A model generated the notes under the pieces. That model was not told where the DNA came from, did no database searches, and saw only the letters and a list, made by a program, of their open reading frames with translations. From WHSV01 sp050694055 (GTDB taxonomy: Bacteria > Actinomycetota > CADDZG01 > WHSQ01), in the NCBI GenBank assembly GCA_050694055.1, contig JBOGWX010000078.1:1-17113 (forward strand): a stretch of 17,113 bases of DNA, written 5' to 3'. The stretch's first letter is position 1, and each line of letters starts with the position of its first letter. The translations under genes were made by a program, and so were the position numbers. This document shows positions 7,245-13,033 of this stretch, piece by piece.

Positions 7245-7304
7245 GGTTAGGTCCAACCTTAGCTGAACTTCTCACGCAGTGCCAGCCCTATTCACATCTG
7301 TGAA
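7245..7304 (-). promoter_or_regulatory. Operator region of the gutM-PTS operon
   Basis: A perfect palindrome, TTCACA-TC-TGTGAA, lies at 7291-7304. It resembles the two elements in front of the SAF-dehydrogenase operon. A second, imperfect palindrome with GGTT/AACC outer arms lies at 7246-7259, closer to the gene. I could not pick a convincing -35/-10 pair between them. Control by a polyol-responsive repressor or activator is an inference from symmetry and position. Confidence 0.5.
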
Positions 7305-7319
7305 ATCTGGGGCCGACCC

Positions 7320-7341
7320 TTCACCCGCCACACCGGGTGAA
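7320..7341. terminator. Perfect hairpin downstream of the HAD remnant
   Basis: TTCACCCG at 7320-7327 and CGGGTGAA at 7334-7341 form an eight-base perfect stem with a six-base loop. It lies 20 bases after the stop of the minus-strand HAD remnant and 16 bases outside the TTCACA palindrome. There is no T-run after it, so it is either a weak terminator or a protein-binding palindrome. Confidence 0.4.
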
Positions 7342-7361
7342 CAGTCGATCCGTCGTGCTCA

Positions 7362-7943
7362 TCAGGTTCGAACGCCCAGCTCGTCGAGATGGAGGAGCAG
7401 ATCGGCGGGGTCCTGGTAGACGCGATAGCTGCCGGCCCGCTCCAGTTCCTCTCTGCCGTATCCCCCTGAGAGAAGGCCAACCCCTAAGGCACGAGCGCGG
7501 CGAGCCGCCAAGAGATCCCACACGCTGTCACCGACGACCACGGACTCGGTGATCTCGACTCCTAGCTGATAGGCGGCCTCGAGGAAGAGATCCGGATCGG
7601 GTTTGGCTCGGTCCACAAGGTCACGCGTGACGACGGGCACTCCGTCAGGTACACCTAGGATCTTGATGTTAGGGCCCGCAGTTTCGATGTAGCCACTCGT
7701 CGCAATGGCCCACGGCACTCCGAGCTCGGTCAGAAACGAGAGCAGCTCTCGCGAGCCCGGCAGGAGGCGAACCTCCTTGGAGTGCTGGACATAGGCCTCG
7801 GCGTGGTAACGCCTCAGCACAGCTGCTTCTTCCGTCGTCACCTCGCGCCCAATCTCTCGAAGCACTGCGTTCGCGAAGAGGCCACCGCTCATTCCTATGC
7901 GGCGATGGATTCGCCACACGGATAAATCGGGGCCACCTGACAT
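7362..7943 (-). pseudogene. HAD-family (phosphoglycolate phosphatase-like) hydrolase, N-terminally truncated at an IS end
   Basis: The reading frame encodes 193 residues. It keeps HAD motif II (WAIATSG), motif III (RAKPDPDLF, Lys) and motif IV (VVVGDSVWDLLAAR), plus the cap-domain start VWRIHRRIGMSGG. The first ~40-45 residues of the family, including the DxDGTL motif with the nucleophilic Asp, are missing. The frame enters the end of the insertion sequence at about 7930, and the apparent start codon (MSGG) is supplied by the IS inverted repeat. Sequence on the other side of the IS (after 9356) does not contain the missing part, so it was deleted rather than only interrupted. Any product should be catalytically dead. 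Confidence 0.8.
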
Positions 7944-7955
7944 CGATGTAGGTGA
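7931..7955 (+). repeat. Left terminal inverted repeat of the ISL3 element
   Basis: The 20-base core at 7936-7955 is the inverse of 9331-9350 with a single mismatch. It contains the self-complementary ACATCGATGT. Confidence 0.85.
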
Positions 7956-8088
7956 GATTCAGCCCAGCTGAGCCCGTAAGCCTTGTCTGGCAAGGAACTC
8001 ATGAGTCGCGGGCGGAAATCCACGATGCGCGCAGGGCACGCCCCTAGGTTCGGGGTGTCTACAACAACCGGACCTGGAGGTCGTGCCC

Positions 8089-9333
8089 ATGCGCGTCACC
8101 ACTGCATTCAAGCATCTTCTCCGTCTGCCCGGCGTCAATGTCCGGGCGGTTGACTTCCTCGCCGATCGCATCGTCGTGACCGTGGCCCTGAGGAGAAGAA
8201 GGCTGCTGTGTCCGCTGTGCGATCACTCCACCAGGGCGCGCCACAACGACCAGGTCGTCGACTCGGTGTGGCGCCACCTCGATCTCGGCTGCTGGCATCT
8301 GGTGATCAAGGCGCGCCTTAGGCGCCTTCGCTGCCCATCCCACGGCGTGCGGGTCGAAGGCGTGCCCTTCGCCCGCCATCGCTCCGGGTTCACACGCGAC
8401 TTCGAGTGTCTCGTGGCGTGGCTCGCCGTCAAGACCGACAAGAGCTCGATCGAGCGCCTGCTGCGGGTCGCCTGGCGCACGGTGGGGGCCATCGTCGAGC
8501 GGGTCGTCGCCGATGAGCTCGACCCCGGTCGTTTGAACGATCTCTTCGAGATCGGCATGGACGAGATCTCCTGGCGTAAGCGCCACAAGTATCTGACGCT
8601 CGTCAGCAACCACCGCTCCGGCAAGGTGGTGTGGGGAGCAGAGGGCAAGGACGCCAAGGCGGCCTCGAAGTTCTTCGCTGACCTGGGACAAGAGCGCTCC
8701 TCCCGGCTCACCGCGGTGTCGCTCGACCTCGGCAAGGCCTATCCCAAGGCGGTGCGGACACACGCCTCTCAGGCGACCATCTGCTGGGACCCCTTCCACG
8801 TCGTCGCGCTCGCCACGAGGGCGCTCGACGACGTCAGACGCGACTCGTGGAACGACATGAGAGACCAAGACGCCGCGCTCGCCAGGAAGTTCAAGGGGGC
8901 GCGCTGGTCGCTGATGAAGAACCCCGAGAACCTCAACGACAAGCAAGCCACCCAACTGGATCGGATCCGGCGCGCGGGCGGGGCCGCGTGGCGCGCCTAC
9001 ACGCACAAGGAGGCGGTGCGGGAGATCTTCCAAGGCGATCTGGATGCCAAGGATGCCTCGGAGTTGATCGACCGGGCCATCTCGAGATGCCAGCGAAGCC
9101 GGCTCAAGCCGTTCGTGAAGCTCTCCCGAACCCTGCGCGAGCACAAAGACGGCATCTTGGCTTCGATCCGGCTCGGCATCAGCAACGCTCGCGCCGAGGC
9201 CCTCAACACGAAGGTTCGGAACATCATCCGGCGCGCCTACGGGTTCCACTCCGCGGAGGCCGCCATCGCACTCGTGATGCTCGCGTGCGGCCCTATCGAG
9301 TTGCTTCTACCTCACGAAAAGACCGCGGCGTGA
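8089..9333 (+). CDS. ISL3-family transposase
   Basis: At 414 residues from the ATG at 8089, this is full length for the family. The N-terminus carries a zinc-finger-like CPLCDH with a later RCPSHG. A helix-turn-helix stretch follows (WLAVKTDKSSIERLLRVAWRTV). The DDE catalytic domain has IGMDEISWRKRHKYLT, then VSLDLGKAYP, CWDPFHVV, and ISNARAEALNTKVRNIIRRAYG with the catalytic Glu. It cuts and rejoins DNA at the inverted repeats. The reading frame can begin at GTG 8083, but GGAGG at 8076-8080 is eight bases from ATG 8089 and only two from the GTG. The stop codon lies inside the right inverted repeat. The gene looks intact, so the element may still be active. Confidence 0.93.
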   Translation: MRVTTAFKHLLRLPGVNVRAVDFLADRIVVTVALRRRRLLCPLCDHSTRARHNDQVVDSVWRHLDLGCWHLVIKARLRRLRCPSHGVRVEGVPFARHRSGFTRDFECLVAWLAVKTDKSSIERLLRVAWRTVGAIVERVVADELDPGRLNDLFEIGMDEISWRKRHKYLTLVSNHRSGKVVWGAEGKDAKAASKFFADLGQERSSRLTAVSLDLGKAYPKAVRTHASQATICWDPFHVVALATRALDDVRRDSWNDMRDQDAALARKFKGARWSLMKNPENLNDKQATQLDRIRRAGGAAWRAYTHKEAVREIFQGDLDAKDASELIDRAISRCQRSRLKPFVKLSRTLREHKDGILASIRLGISNARAEALNTKVRNIIRRAYGFHSAEAAIALVMLACGPIELLLPHEKTAA

Positions 9334-9356
9334 CCTACATCGATGTCAGGAGAGCC
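9331..9356 (-). repeat. Right terminal inverted repeat of the ISL3 element
   Basis: TGACCTACATCGATGTCAGG at 9331-9350 pairs with 7936-7955. The first three bases are the transposase stop codon. Confidence 0.85.
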
Positions 9357-9392
9357 GAATTAGGCGCCCTCTGGTAACCGCAATGCGAGGCG

Positions 9393-9427
9393 TTGGAGTC
9401 TCATATCCAAGCAGATATACTGCCGGC
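9393..9427 (+). promoter_or_regulatory. Promoter with embedded inverted repeat for mntA-hepT; leaderless transcript
   Basis: TTGGAG at 9393-9398 and TATACT at 9416-9421 are 17 bases apart. The expected start point, about seven bases after the -10, falls on the A of the ATG at 9428. There is no Shine-Dalgarno sequence, so a leaderless mRNA is likely. ATATC at 9403-9407 and GATAT at 9414-9418 form an inverted repeat across the spacer and -10, a good place for the HTH domain of the first protein to bind and repress its own operon. The last point is inference. Confidence 0.6.
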
Positions 9428-9928
9428 ATGACCGTAGCAGCGGAACTCATCAAGGAGGCTCGCCGGGTAGCGGGCTTCACGCAAGCCGAGCTCGCGCGTC
9501 GGGCCCATACATCTCAACCCACGATCGCCGCCTACGAATCCGGCTCCAAGACCCCGAGCGTAAGTACCCTCGATCGTCTGCTCCGGGCCTCGGGCGTTCA
9601 GCTCAGGACAATTCCCTTCCCACCTGCGCAGCGACCTCCCATTCCTCTGCAACGCGTCCTCCACGAGCGCCGCGACGAGATTCTTGCACTCGCCGAGAAG
9701 CACCACGCAGCCAACGTGCGCGTCTTTGGGTCCGTCGCCCGCGGTGAGGCGGGCCACGGTTCCGACCTCGATTTCTTGGTTGACATGGAACCGGGTCACT
9801 CTTTGCTTGATCAGGTTCGGCTCAGGCGGGCTCTGGGCGATCTTCTCTCGATTGAGGTCGACCTCCTGACAACCAGCGGTTTGCTGAAGAGCGATGTCCG
9901 TATCCTGGAAGAGGCAATCCCCCTGTGA
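9428..9928 (+). CDS. mntA: Antitoxin MntA with N-terminal HTH domain (minimal nucleotidyltransferase)
   Basis: This 166-residue protein has two domains. Residues 4-58 are a Cro/C1-type (XRE) helix-turn-helix: AGFTQAELARRAHTSQPTIAAYESG. Residues ~75-166 are a minimal nucleotidyltransferase with the complete GSx10DxD motif (Gly101-Ser102, Asp113, Asp115) and a third Asp145 in IEVDLLT. In HepT/MntA systems this enzyme AMPylates a tyrosine of the HEPN toxin and so inactivates it. ATG 9428 is chosen over 9383, since it begins at the HTH domain and sits at the predicted transcription start. The gene overlaps hepT by four bases (GTGA). The fused HTH is unusual beside the short stand-alone MntA and suggests built-in autoregulation. 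Confidence 0.88.
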   Translation: MTVAAELIKEARRVAGFTQAELARRAHTSQPTIAAYESGSKTPSVSTLDRLLRASGVQLRTIPFPPAQRPPIPLQRVLHERRDEILALAEKHHAANVRVFGSVARGEAGHGSDLDFLVDMEPGHSLLDQVRLRRALGDLLSIEVDLLTTSGLLKSDVRILEEAIPL

Positions 9929-10272
9929 CGGCCCCGCGCAAGCCGCGGCCAGTCGATGCGGTGGTTGCGGATATCGAGCTGGCTGCGGAGGCGGCAGCCG
10001 AGCTCATCGCACGAGGGAAATCCGCCTGGGACGAGGATCGCTTGCTGCGACTCGCAGGAGAAGCGGTGATCGGGCGGATCGCAGATGCCGCCAACCGTTT
10101 ACCAGAGGATCTCAAAACGACGCTCGCGGATGTTCCTTGGGATGATGTGCGCGACATCCGCATACTGGTCGATCACATCTACCACCGCATCGATTACGGC
10201 GCACTCTGGCAAACGCTCGAACAGGATGTGCCCCACCTGCTCCAGCGATTACGAGAGTGGCGCAATCCTTGA
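9925..10272 (+). CDS. hepT: HEPN-domain toxin HepT (DUF86)
   Basis: This 115-residue helical protein has the RNase motif Rx4HxY complete as Arg79, His84 and Tyr86 in RILVDHIYHRIDY. Earlier helices include LLRLAGEAVIGRIADAANRLPEDL, and the tail is LEQDVPHLLQRL. The family cleaves RNA, and Tyr86 is the expected AMPylation target of MntA. GTG 9925 overlaps the mntA stop (GTGA), so translation is coupled and antitoxin comes first, the reverse of some studied hepT-mntA pairs. Both genes have complete catalytic motifs, so the module looks functional. Confidence 0.88.
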   Translation: MTAPRKPRPVDAVVADIELAAEAAAELIARGKSAWDEDRLLRLAGEAVIGRIADAANRLPEDLKTTLADVPWDDVRDIRILVDHIYHRIDYGALWQTLEQDVPHLLQRLREWRNP

Positions 10273-10475
10273 CCGGCGCGACCCAATTACCAAGGTGGCG
10301 CGCGCGCGTGACTAAACAGCAACGAAACGTGCCGCGCTCAACGGTTCGGTGACCGCCTCGCCGTGAGCACGCAGACTTTAAATGTGGATACCTGACGATC
10401 GAGCCTCGGTTTGATAGTTGTAATGCGCGCTATGCGCGCACCAGGACCCACAATCAACGCCCCGGAGGCCAGGAA
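10273..10475. other. Non-coding stretch with a GC-rich hairpin
   Basis: I see no gene in this stretch. It contains a GCGCGCG run at 10302-10309 and a hairpin at 10424-10440, described separately. It lies between hepT and the PIN remnant. Confidence 0.5.
10424..10440. repeat. GC-rich hairpin repeat, copy 1
   Basis: TGCGCGC-TAT-GCGCGCA is a seven-base perfect stem with a three-base loop. It matches 16 of 17 bases with 13034-13050. Confidence 0.65.
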
Positions 10476-10615
10476 TCAGCCTGCGATGTCGTCGAGATGT
10501 ACGTATCGCACGCCGCCAACACGTTTGCAGCGCGCCTCGTTGCCGACGACCGCATCTGCGCTTAGCACGAGACCCGTAGCACAGACGAGTGCATCCGGGG
10601 TGCGCAGGCGGTAAC
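10476..10615 (-). pseudogene. C-terminal remnant of a PIN-domain (VapC-like) toxin
   Basis: Reading the minus strand from about 10612 gives YRLRTPDALVCATGLVLSAD, then a short basic stretch, GGVRYVHLDDIAG and a TGA at 10478-10476. LRTPDAL followed by a SAD-type turn and a C-terminal RYVHLDD is the classic end of a PIN nuclease, with two of the catalytic acids. An in-frame stop lies immediately upstream, and the sequence beyond 10615 belongs to the beta-helix fragment on the other strand. The first two thirds of the toxin and any antitoxin are gone. Confidence 0.65.
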
Positions 10616-11332
10616 GAGTTCACGGACAACGTCAGCGTCGCCAACGCCCGCACCGGAATCGATGTCTTCGCCACCAGCGATGTTACGAGCGACGGCGTCG
10701 TGGTCTCGGGCAACACGATCGCAGGCAACGGCGAGACCGGGCTGCAACACGACGGTGAGGCCGGCAGCATCACCGGCAACTCGATCACCGACAACGGGGC
10801 GTGGGGCATGATGATATTCGGCCAGGGCGTGGTCGCCGAGAACACCATCACCGGCAACGGAGCGGACAGCATCATGGTGTTCGGTTTCCCGGGGTCCAGC
10901 AGCATCGGGCACTACACGATCTCGCGCAACTCCATCTCCGGCAACGGAAGCCTGGGAATCGACCTCGGCAGCGACGGCGTCACCAAGAACGACAACGGTG
11001 ACGCAGACAGTGGGCCCAACGACCTGCTCAACTACCCCGAGTTCAAGAAGGCCACGGACAACGGAGCCACGACCGAGGCCGAGGGAAGGGTCGTACACCC
11101 CGACCCGCAGTCGCTCACGCTCGAGATCTTCGTGAACGACGAGCCCGATGCATCGGGCTTCGGTGAGGGCCAGACCTTCGTGACGACCGCGACGCCGGAT
11201 GCAAAGGGTCGTTTCAGCGCGTCCCTTCCGGGTGGGCTGGCGGGCAGGTTCCTGACCGCGACGTCGACCGACTCCGCCGGCAACACTTCGGAGTTCTCTA
11301 AAGCCCGGGAGGTCCGCGCCGGCAAGAAATGA
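10589..11332 (+). pseudogene. 5'-truncated right-handed beta-helix (parallel beta-helix repeat) surface protein
   Basis: The open frame gives 247 residues. The real protein sequence begins at about residue 9 (NEFTDNVSVANARTGIDVF). Degenerate repeats follow with V/I-x-G-N-x-I-x-G/D-N-G spacing: VVSGNTIAGNGETG, ITGNSITDNGAWG, VAENTITGNGADS, ISRNSISGNGSLG. The helix ends in GIDLGSDGVTKND. A C-terminal beta-sandwich (LEIFVNDEPDASGFGEGQTF, FLTATSTDSAGNTSEFS) follows, typical of large secreted right-handed beta-helix proteins. There is no signal peptide. The first eight codons are antisense to the PIN remnant, and a stop lies just upstream (10577-10579). I therefore read it as the 3' part of a larger gene cut by a deletion near 10612. 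Confidence 0.65.
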
Positions 11333-11337
11333 CGACG

Positions 11338-11377
11338 GGCTCCGCGGTCGGCCCGGCGGGTTCGCTCCGCTTAGCCC
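11338..11377 (+). terminator. Possible hairpin after the beta-helix fragment
   Basis: GGGCT at 11338-11342 can pair with AGCCC at 11373-11377, and GCGG at 11345-11348 with CCGC at 11367-11370, five bases after the stop codon. The right arm is part of the 22-base repeat. There is no T-run, so the terminator role is tentative. Confidence 0.35.
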
Positions 11378-11378
11378 T
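11357..11378. repeat. 22-base direct repeat, copy 1
   Basis: These 22 bases (core GGGTTCGCTCCGCTTAGC) are identical to 13107-13128, with both copies sitting in GC-rich surroundings at gene 3' ends. Confidence 0.7.
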
Positions 11379-11392
11379 GGACTCGATCCCGC

Positions 11393-11821
11393 TTATGAAC
11401 CTCGAGTAACGAGCGGATCGGTTCCGGGTACAAGAACGTCGACGCTCGCCTTGCGCGCTTCCGCAGCCAGTCCAGTATCTAGGGTGCAAAGGGGGATACG
11501 TCGGGCTGCAGCCAGCGTCAGGTAGACCGCGTCGTGCACGATGAGGTTCTCGGCGAATGGGATCGTCAGTCGACCAGGACGCGACTACTCACGACTAAGG
11601 GTCCCAGGGCCAGTAGGTCGGCGACTCCGTCAGGCGAGATGACGGCGAGTGAATCGCTTGTCCGTAAGGAATCGCTTCCTCAGCGCGTTGGCCACCTCGA
11701 GCAAGCAAAGATCGGGCGTCCACAATTCGATCCGCGCCCCTGGATCGAATAAGGGAGCAACTTCGCCGTGGGCGGTCCCGGGGGCAAGGTACTCGACGAA
11801 GACGCTCGCATCGACTGCGAC
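11393..11821 (-). pseudogene. FitB/VapC-type PIN-domain toxin, broken by frameshifts
   Basis: All parts of a PIN toxin can be read on the minus strand, but in three frames. The first part is VAVDASVFVEYLAPG to CLLEVANALRKRF and RRHLA, ending in TGA. After a frame change comes DGVADLLALGPLVVSS, ending in a second TGA. After another change comes IPFAENLIVHDAVYLTLAA, then CTLDTGLAAEARKASVDVLV and TAA at 11395-11393. The four acidic positions are present (VDAS, LLEVAN, VHDAVY, TLDTG). The expected start codon position reads GTC (11821-11819), so no good start is visible either. It follows the ribbon-helix-helix antitoxin gene by seven bases. True decay is more likely than sequencing error, but two one-base indels could also arise from assembly. 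Confidence 0.8.
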
Positions 11822-11828
11822 GGCGGCC

Positions 11829-12065
11829 TCAGCGGTCTCGATCTTCCCTCACCAGATCAGCGGCGCTTCGGGTCATGACCCCGGCCGACCTACGGCGCGC
11901 AGCTACCCGCCGCGCCACTCCCGCACGATCGACGAGTGAGTCGGCGAGGGCCCTTCTAAGGATGGCGACCGTCTGCGCCGACAGAGATCTTCCCTCCTTG
12001 TCAGCAGTGGCCCGCAACGCGGCATAGAGGTCATCGGGGATGTTTCGAACCTGCAGTGATGGCAT
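11829..12065 (-). CDS. Ribbon-helix-helix antitoxin (FitA/VapB type)
   Basis: This 78-residue protein begins MPSLQVRNIPDDLYAALRA, the DNA-binding strand and first helix of a FitA-like ribbon-helix-helix, then EGRSLSAQTVAILRRAL. The C-terminal half is Arg-rich (VARRVAARRRSAG) and ends VREDRDR, the usual toxin-wrapping tail. ATG 12065 is chosen because the domain begins there; the longer frame to 12131 adds non-family sequence. The antitoxin normally represses its operon and blocks the PIN RNase. Its partner gene is broken, so it is now an orphan. No ribosome site precedes it. Confidence 0.85.
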   Translation of the reverse strand: MPSLQVRNIPDDLYAALRATADKEGRSLSAQTVAILRRALADSLVDRAGVARRVAARRRSAGVMTRSAADLVREDRDR

Positions 12066-12073
12066 GATGCAGA

Positions 12074-12090
12074 ATGATATCGTTTTGATA
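12074..12090 (-). promoter_or_regulatory. Likely -10 box and tandem half-sites of the FitA-type operon
   Basis: On the minus strand TATCAT (12079-12074) lies eight bases before the ATG, so transcription would start almost at the start codon. On the plus strand TGATA occurs at 12075-12079 and again at 12086-12090, 11 bases or one helical turn apart, as expected for tandem ribbon-helix-helix half-sites. No good -35 is visible. Confidence 0.4.
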
Positions 12091-12167
12091 CCGCCACGTC
12101 GAGGCGGAATGCGATGTTGTCTAAGAAGCACCGGGCGCGGGCTCTGTCCGGCTGATGCCCCTTTCTC

Positions 12168-12202
12168 TTGACACAGTATAGAGTTCGAGTAAACTCTTGA
12201 CA
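12168..12202 (+). promoter_or_regulatory. Promoter and operator of the HicA-like module
   Basis: A consensus -35 TTGACA (12168-12173) is followed after 16 bases by TAAACT (12190-12195). An inverted repeat, AGAGTT (12180-12185) and AACTCT (12192-12197), overlaps the -10. The nine bases CTCTTGACA occur twice, at 12165-12173 and 12194-12202. Repression by the HTH protein encoded by the second gene is a reasonable inference. The coding region follows with AAAGGG at 12214-12219 as the ribosome site. Confidence 0.6.
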
Positions 12203-12224
12203 GATCGCAAGGGAAAGGGCCAGA

Positions 12225-12476
12225 ATGAACCGAGAGATCAAAGACATCGCTGATTGGGCCAGGTCACAAGGCTGGACCGTTGACGATGACACGAAGGGAT
12301 ACTCACGGTTCTACGATCCCGATGGCAACTACGTGACGAATTACCCGGCGACACCGAGCAACCCTCGACGGCGAATGGCCGACCTGAACACAGCCCTCAG
12401 GCGGGCCGGGTTGCAATTGCCGCCACCGTCAAAGAAGGAACAGCGCTCACGCCGACGCAGGGCGCGAGAGGAGTGA
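12225..12476 (+). CDS. Small HicA-like protein (candidate toxin)
   Basis: This 83-residue protein has a layout like HicA mRNA interferases: an N-terminal helix (EIKDIADWARSQGW), a strand pair (SRFYDPDGNYVTNYPATP), then RRRMADLNTALRRAGL and a very basic tail (KKEQRSRRRRAREE). In HicA the catalytic His sits in a GSH motif; here the corresponding site reads GYSRF, so the usual His is absent. The basic tail suggests RNA binding. It has its own strong promoter and overlaps the next gene by four bases (GTGA). It could be a divergent HicA toxin, an inactivated one, or a small RNA-binding protein of phage type. The family assignment is by fold-like pattern only. Confidence 0.6.
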   Translation: MNREIKDIADWARSQGWTVDDDTKGYSRFYDPDGNYVTNYPATPSNPRRRMADLNTALRRAGLQLPPPSKKEQRSRRRRAREE

Positions 12477-12946
12477 CCATGTGGGCAGTGACATTCACTT
12501 ACAACCAGCAGGCGGACGAGAGCACCCTGATCGCTTGGGGTGATCAACTCGAGGACCTGGATGGATCGGTCGCTGCGATCCCCGGCTTCGGTTTTACCGT
12601 CACTGTGCACGAGACCGGCCCTGACCCCGTCAAGGCCGTCACAAATGGCCGGGACATGGCTGGCTTCATTCCCTTCTCCCCGGTCGGCATCGAAGTCGTT
12701 GACGAAGAAACCTACGAGACGGCTGCGTTCTCCCCCACAGTCCCGGAGATCGTGTCTGCGGTCGAGGCCGCCGACATTCTCGGTGTGTCGCGGCAGCGTG
12801 TTCACCAACTTCATCGCGAGAATCCTCGGTTCCCCGCCCCTCTGTACGAACTGCGCACTGGCCCACTGTGGACCCGACAAGCCATCGAGTGGTTCGCCTC
12901 CGTGTGGGAGCGGAGGCCTGGCCGCCCTGCGGCAGCTCGACCTTAG
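12473..12946 (+). CDS. HTH-domain protein, candidate antitoxin/repressor of the HicA-like module
   Basis: This 157-residue protein has two parts. Residues 1-65 (WAVTFTYNQQADESTLIAWG onward) alternate like a small alpha/beta ferredoxin-like fold with no family I can name. Residues ~83-150 are an AlpA/MerR-like winged helix: IVSAVEAADILGVSRQRVHQ, then FPAPLYELRTGPLWTRQAIEWFASVWERRPGRP, a pattern I associate with actinobacterial DNA-binding proteins. The GTG at 12473 shares GTGA with the previous stop, so it is coupled; an in-frame ATG at 12479 is an alternative. A role as DNA-binding antitoxin of the upstream small protein is likely by analogy with HicAB, but the order and N-terminal fold differ from classical HicB. 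Confidence 0.65.
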   Translation: MTMWAVTFTYNQQADESTLIAWGDQLEDLDGSVAAIPGFGFTVTVHETGPDPVKAVTNGRDMAGFIPFSPVGIEVVDEETYETAAFSPTVPEIVSAVEAADILGVSRQRVHQLHRENPRFPAPLYELRTGPLWTRQAIEWFASVWERRPGRPAAARP

Positions 12947-13033
12947 AGTAAACAACGGCTGGATGTCTTTTCTCGGGGCCCCCTGCCTTCCGGCCCCCGT
13001 CGGCACCCAGACCGAGAGCTTTCATGGTCGTGG

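Larger units (their letters stand above)
7931..9356 (+). mobile_element. ISL3-family insertion sequence
   Basis: One transposase gene is bounded by inverted repeats. The core of the left repeat is CCTGACATCGATGTAGGTGA at 7936-7955, and of the right repeat TGACCTACATCGATGTCAGG at 9331-9350; 19 of 20 bases pair. Extending outward, the left end reads GGCCA and the right end (reverse strand) GGCTCT, giving the GGC-type tips usual for ISL3 elements. I see no clear 8-bp target duplication (flanks 7923-7930 and 9357-9364 differ), fitting a deletion or rearrangement next to the element. The 130-base left subterminal zone holds a CCTTG/CAAGG hairpin at 7981-7995 and the palindrome ACTCATGAGT at 7997-8006. 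Confidence 0.85.

Noticed and set aside
6753..7256. 167-residue minus-strand frame covering gutM
   Set aside because: A different frame with a clear GutM match explains the region; this one has no family features.
7271..7295. Sigma-54 promoter (TGGCAC on the minus strand) ahead of gutM
   Set aside because: The TTGC of the -12 element is not present at the required spacing.
8059..9249. 396-residue open frame on the minus strand over the transposase
   Set aside because: It is an antisense shadow of the transposase with no recognisable domain, as expected in GC-rich DNA.
11357..11378. tRNA 3' end (GGTTCG like a T-loop) as an attachment site
   Set aside because: No cloverleaf can be completed around either copy and the bases after GGTTCG do not pair as a T-arm.
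12959..13020. Structured RNA or riboswitch in the GC-rich gap after the HTH gene
   Set aside because: Runs of G and C can pair in several ways, but no known riboswitch core or T-run was recognised.
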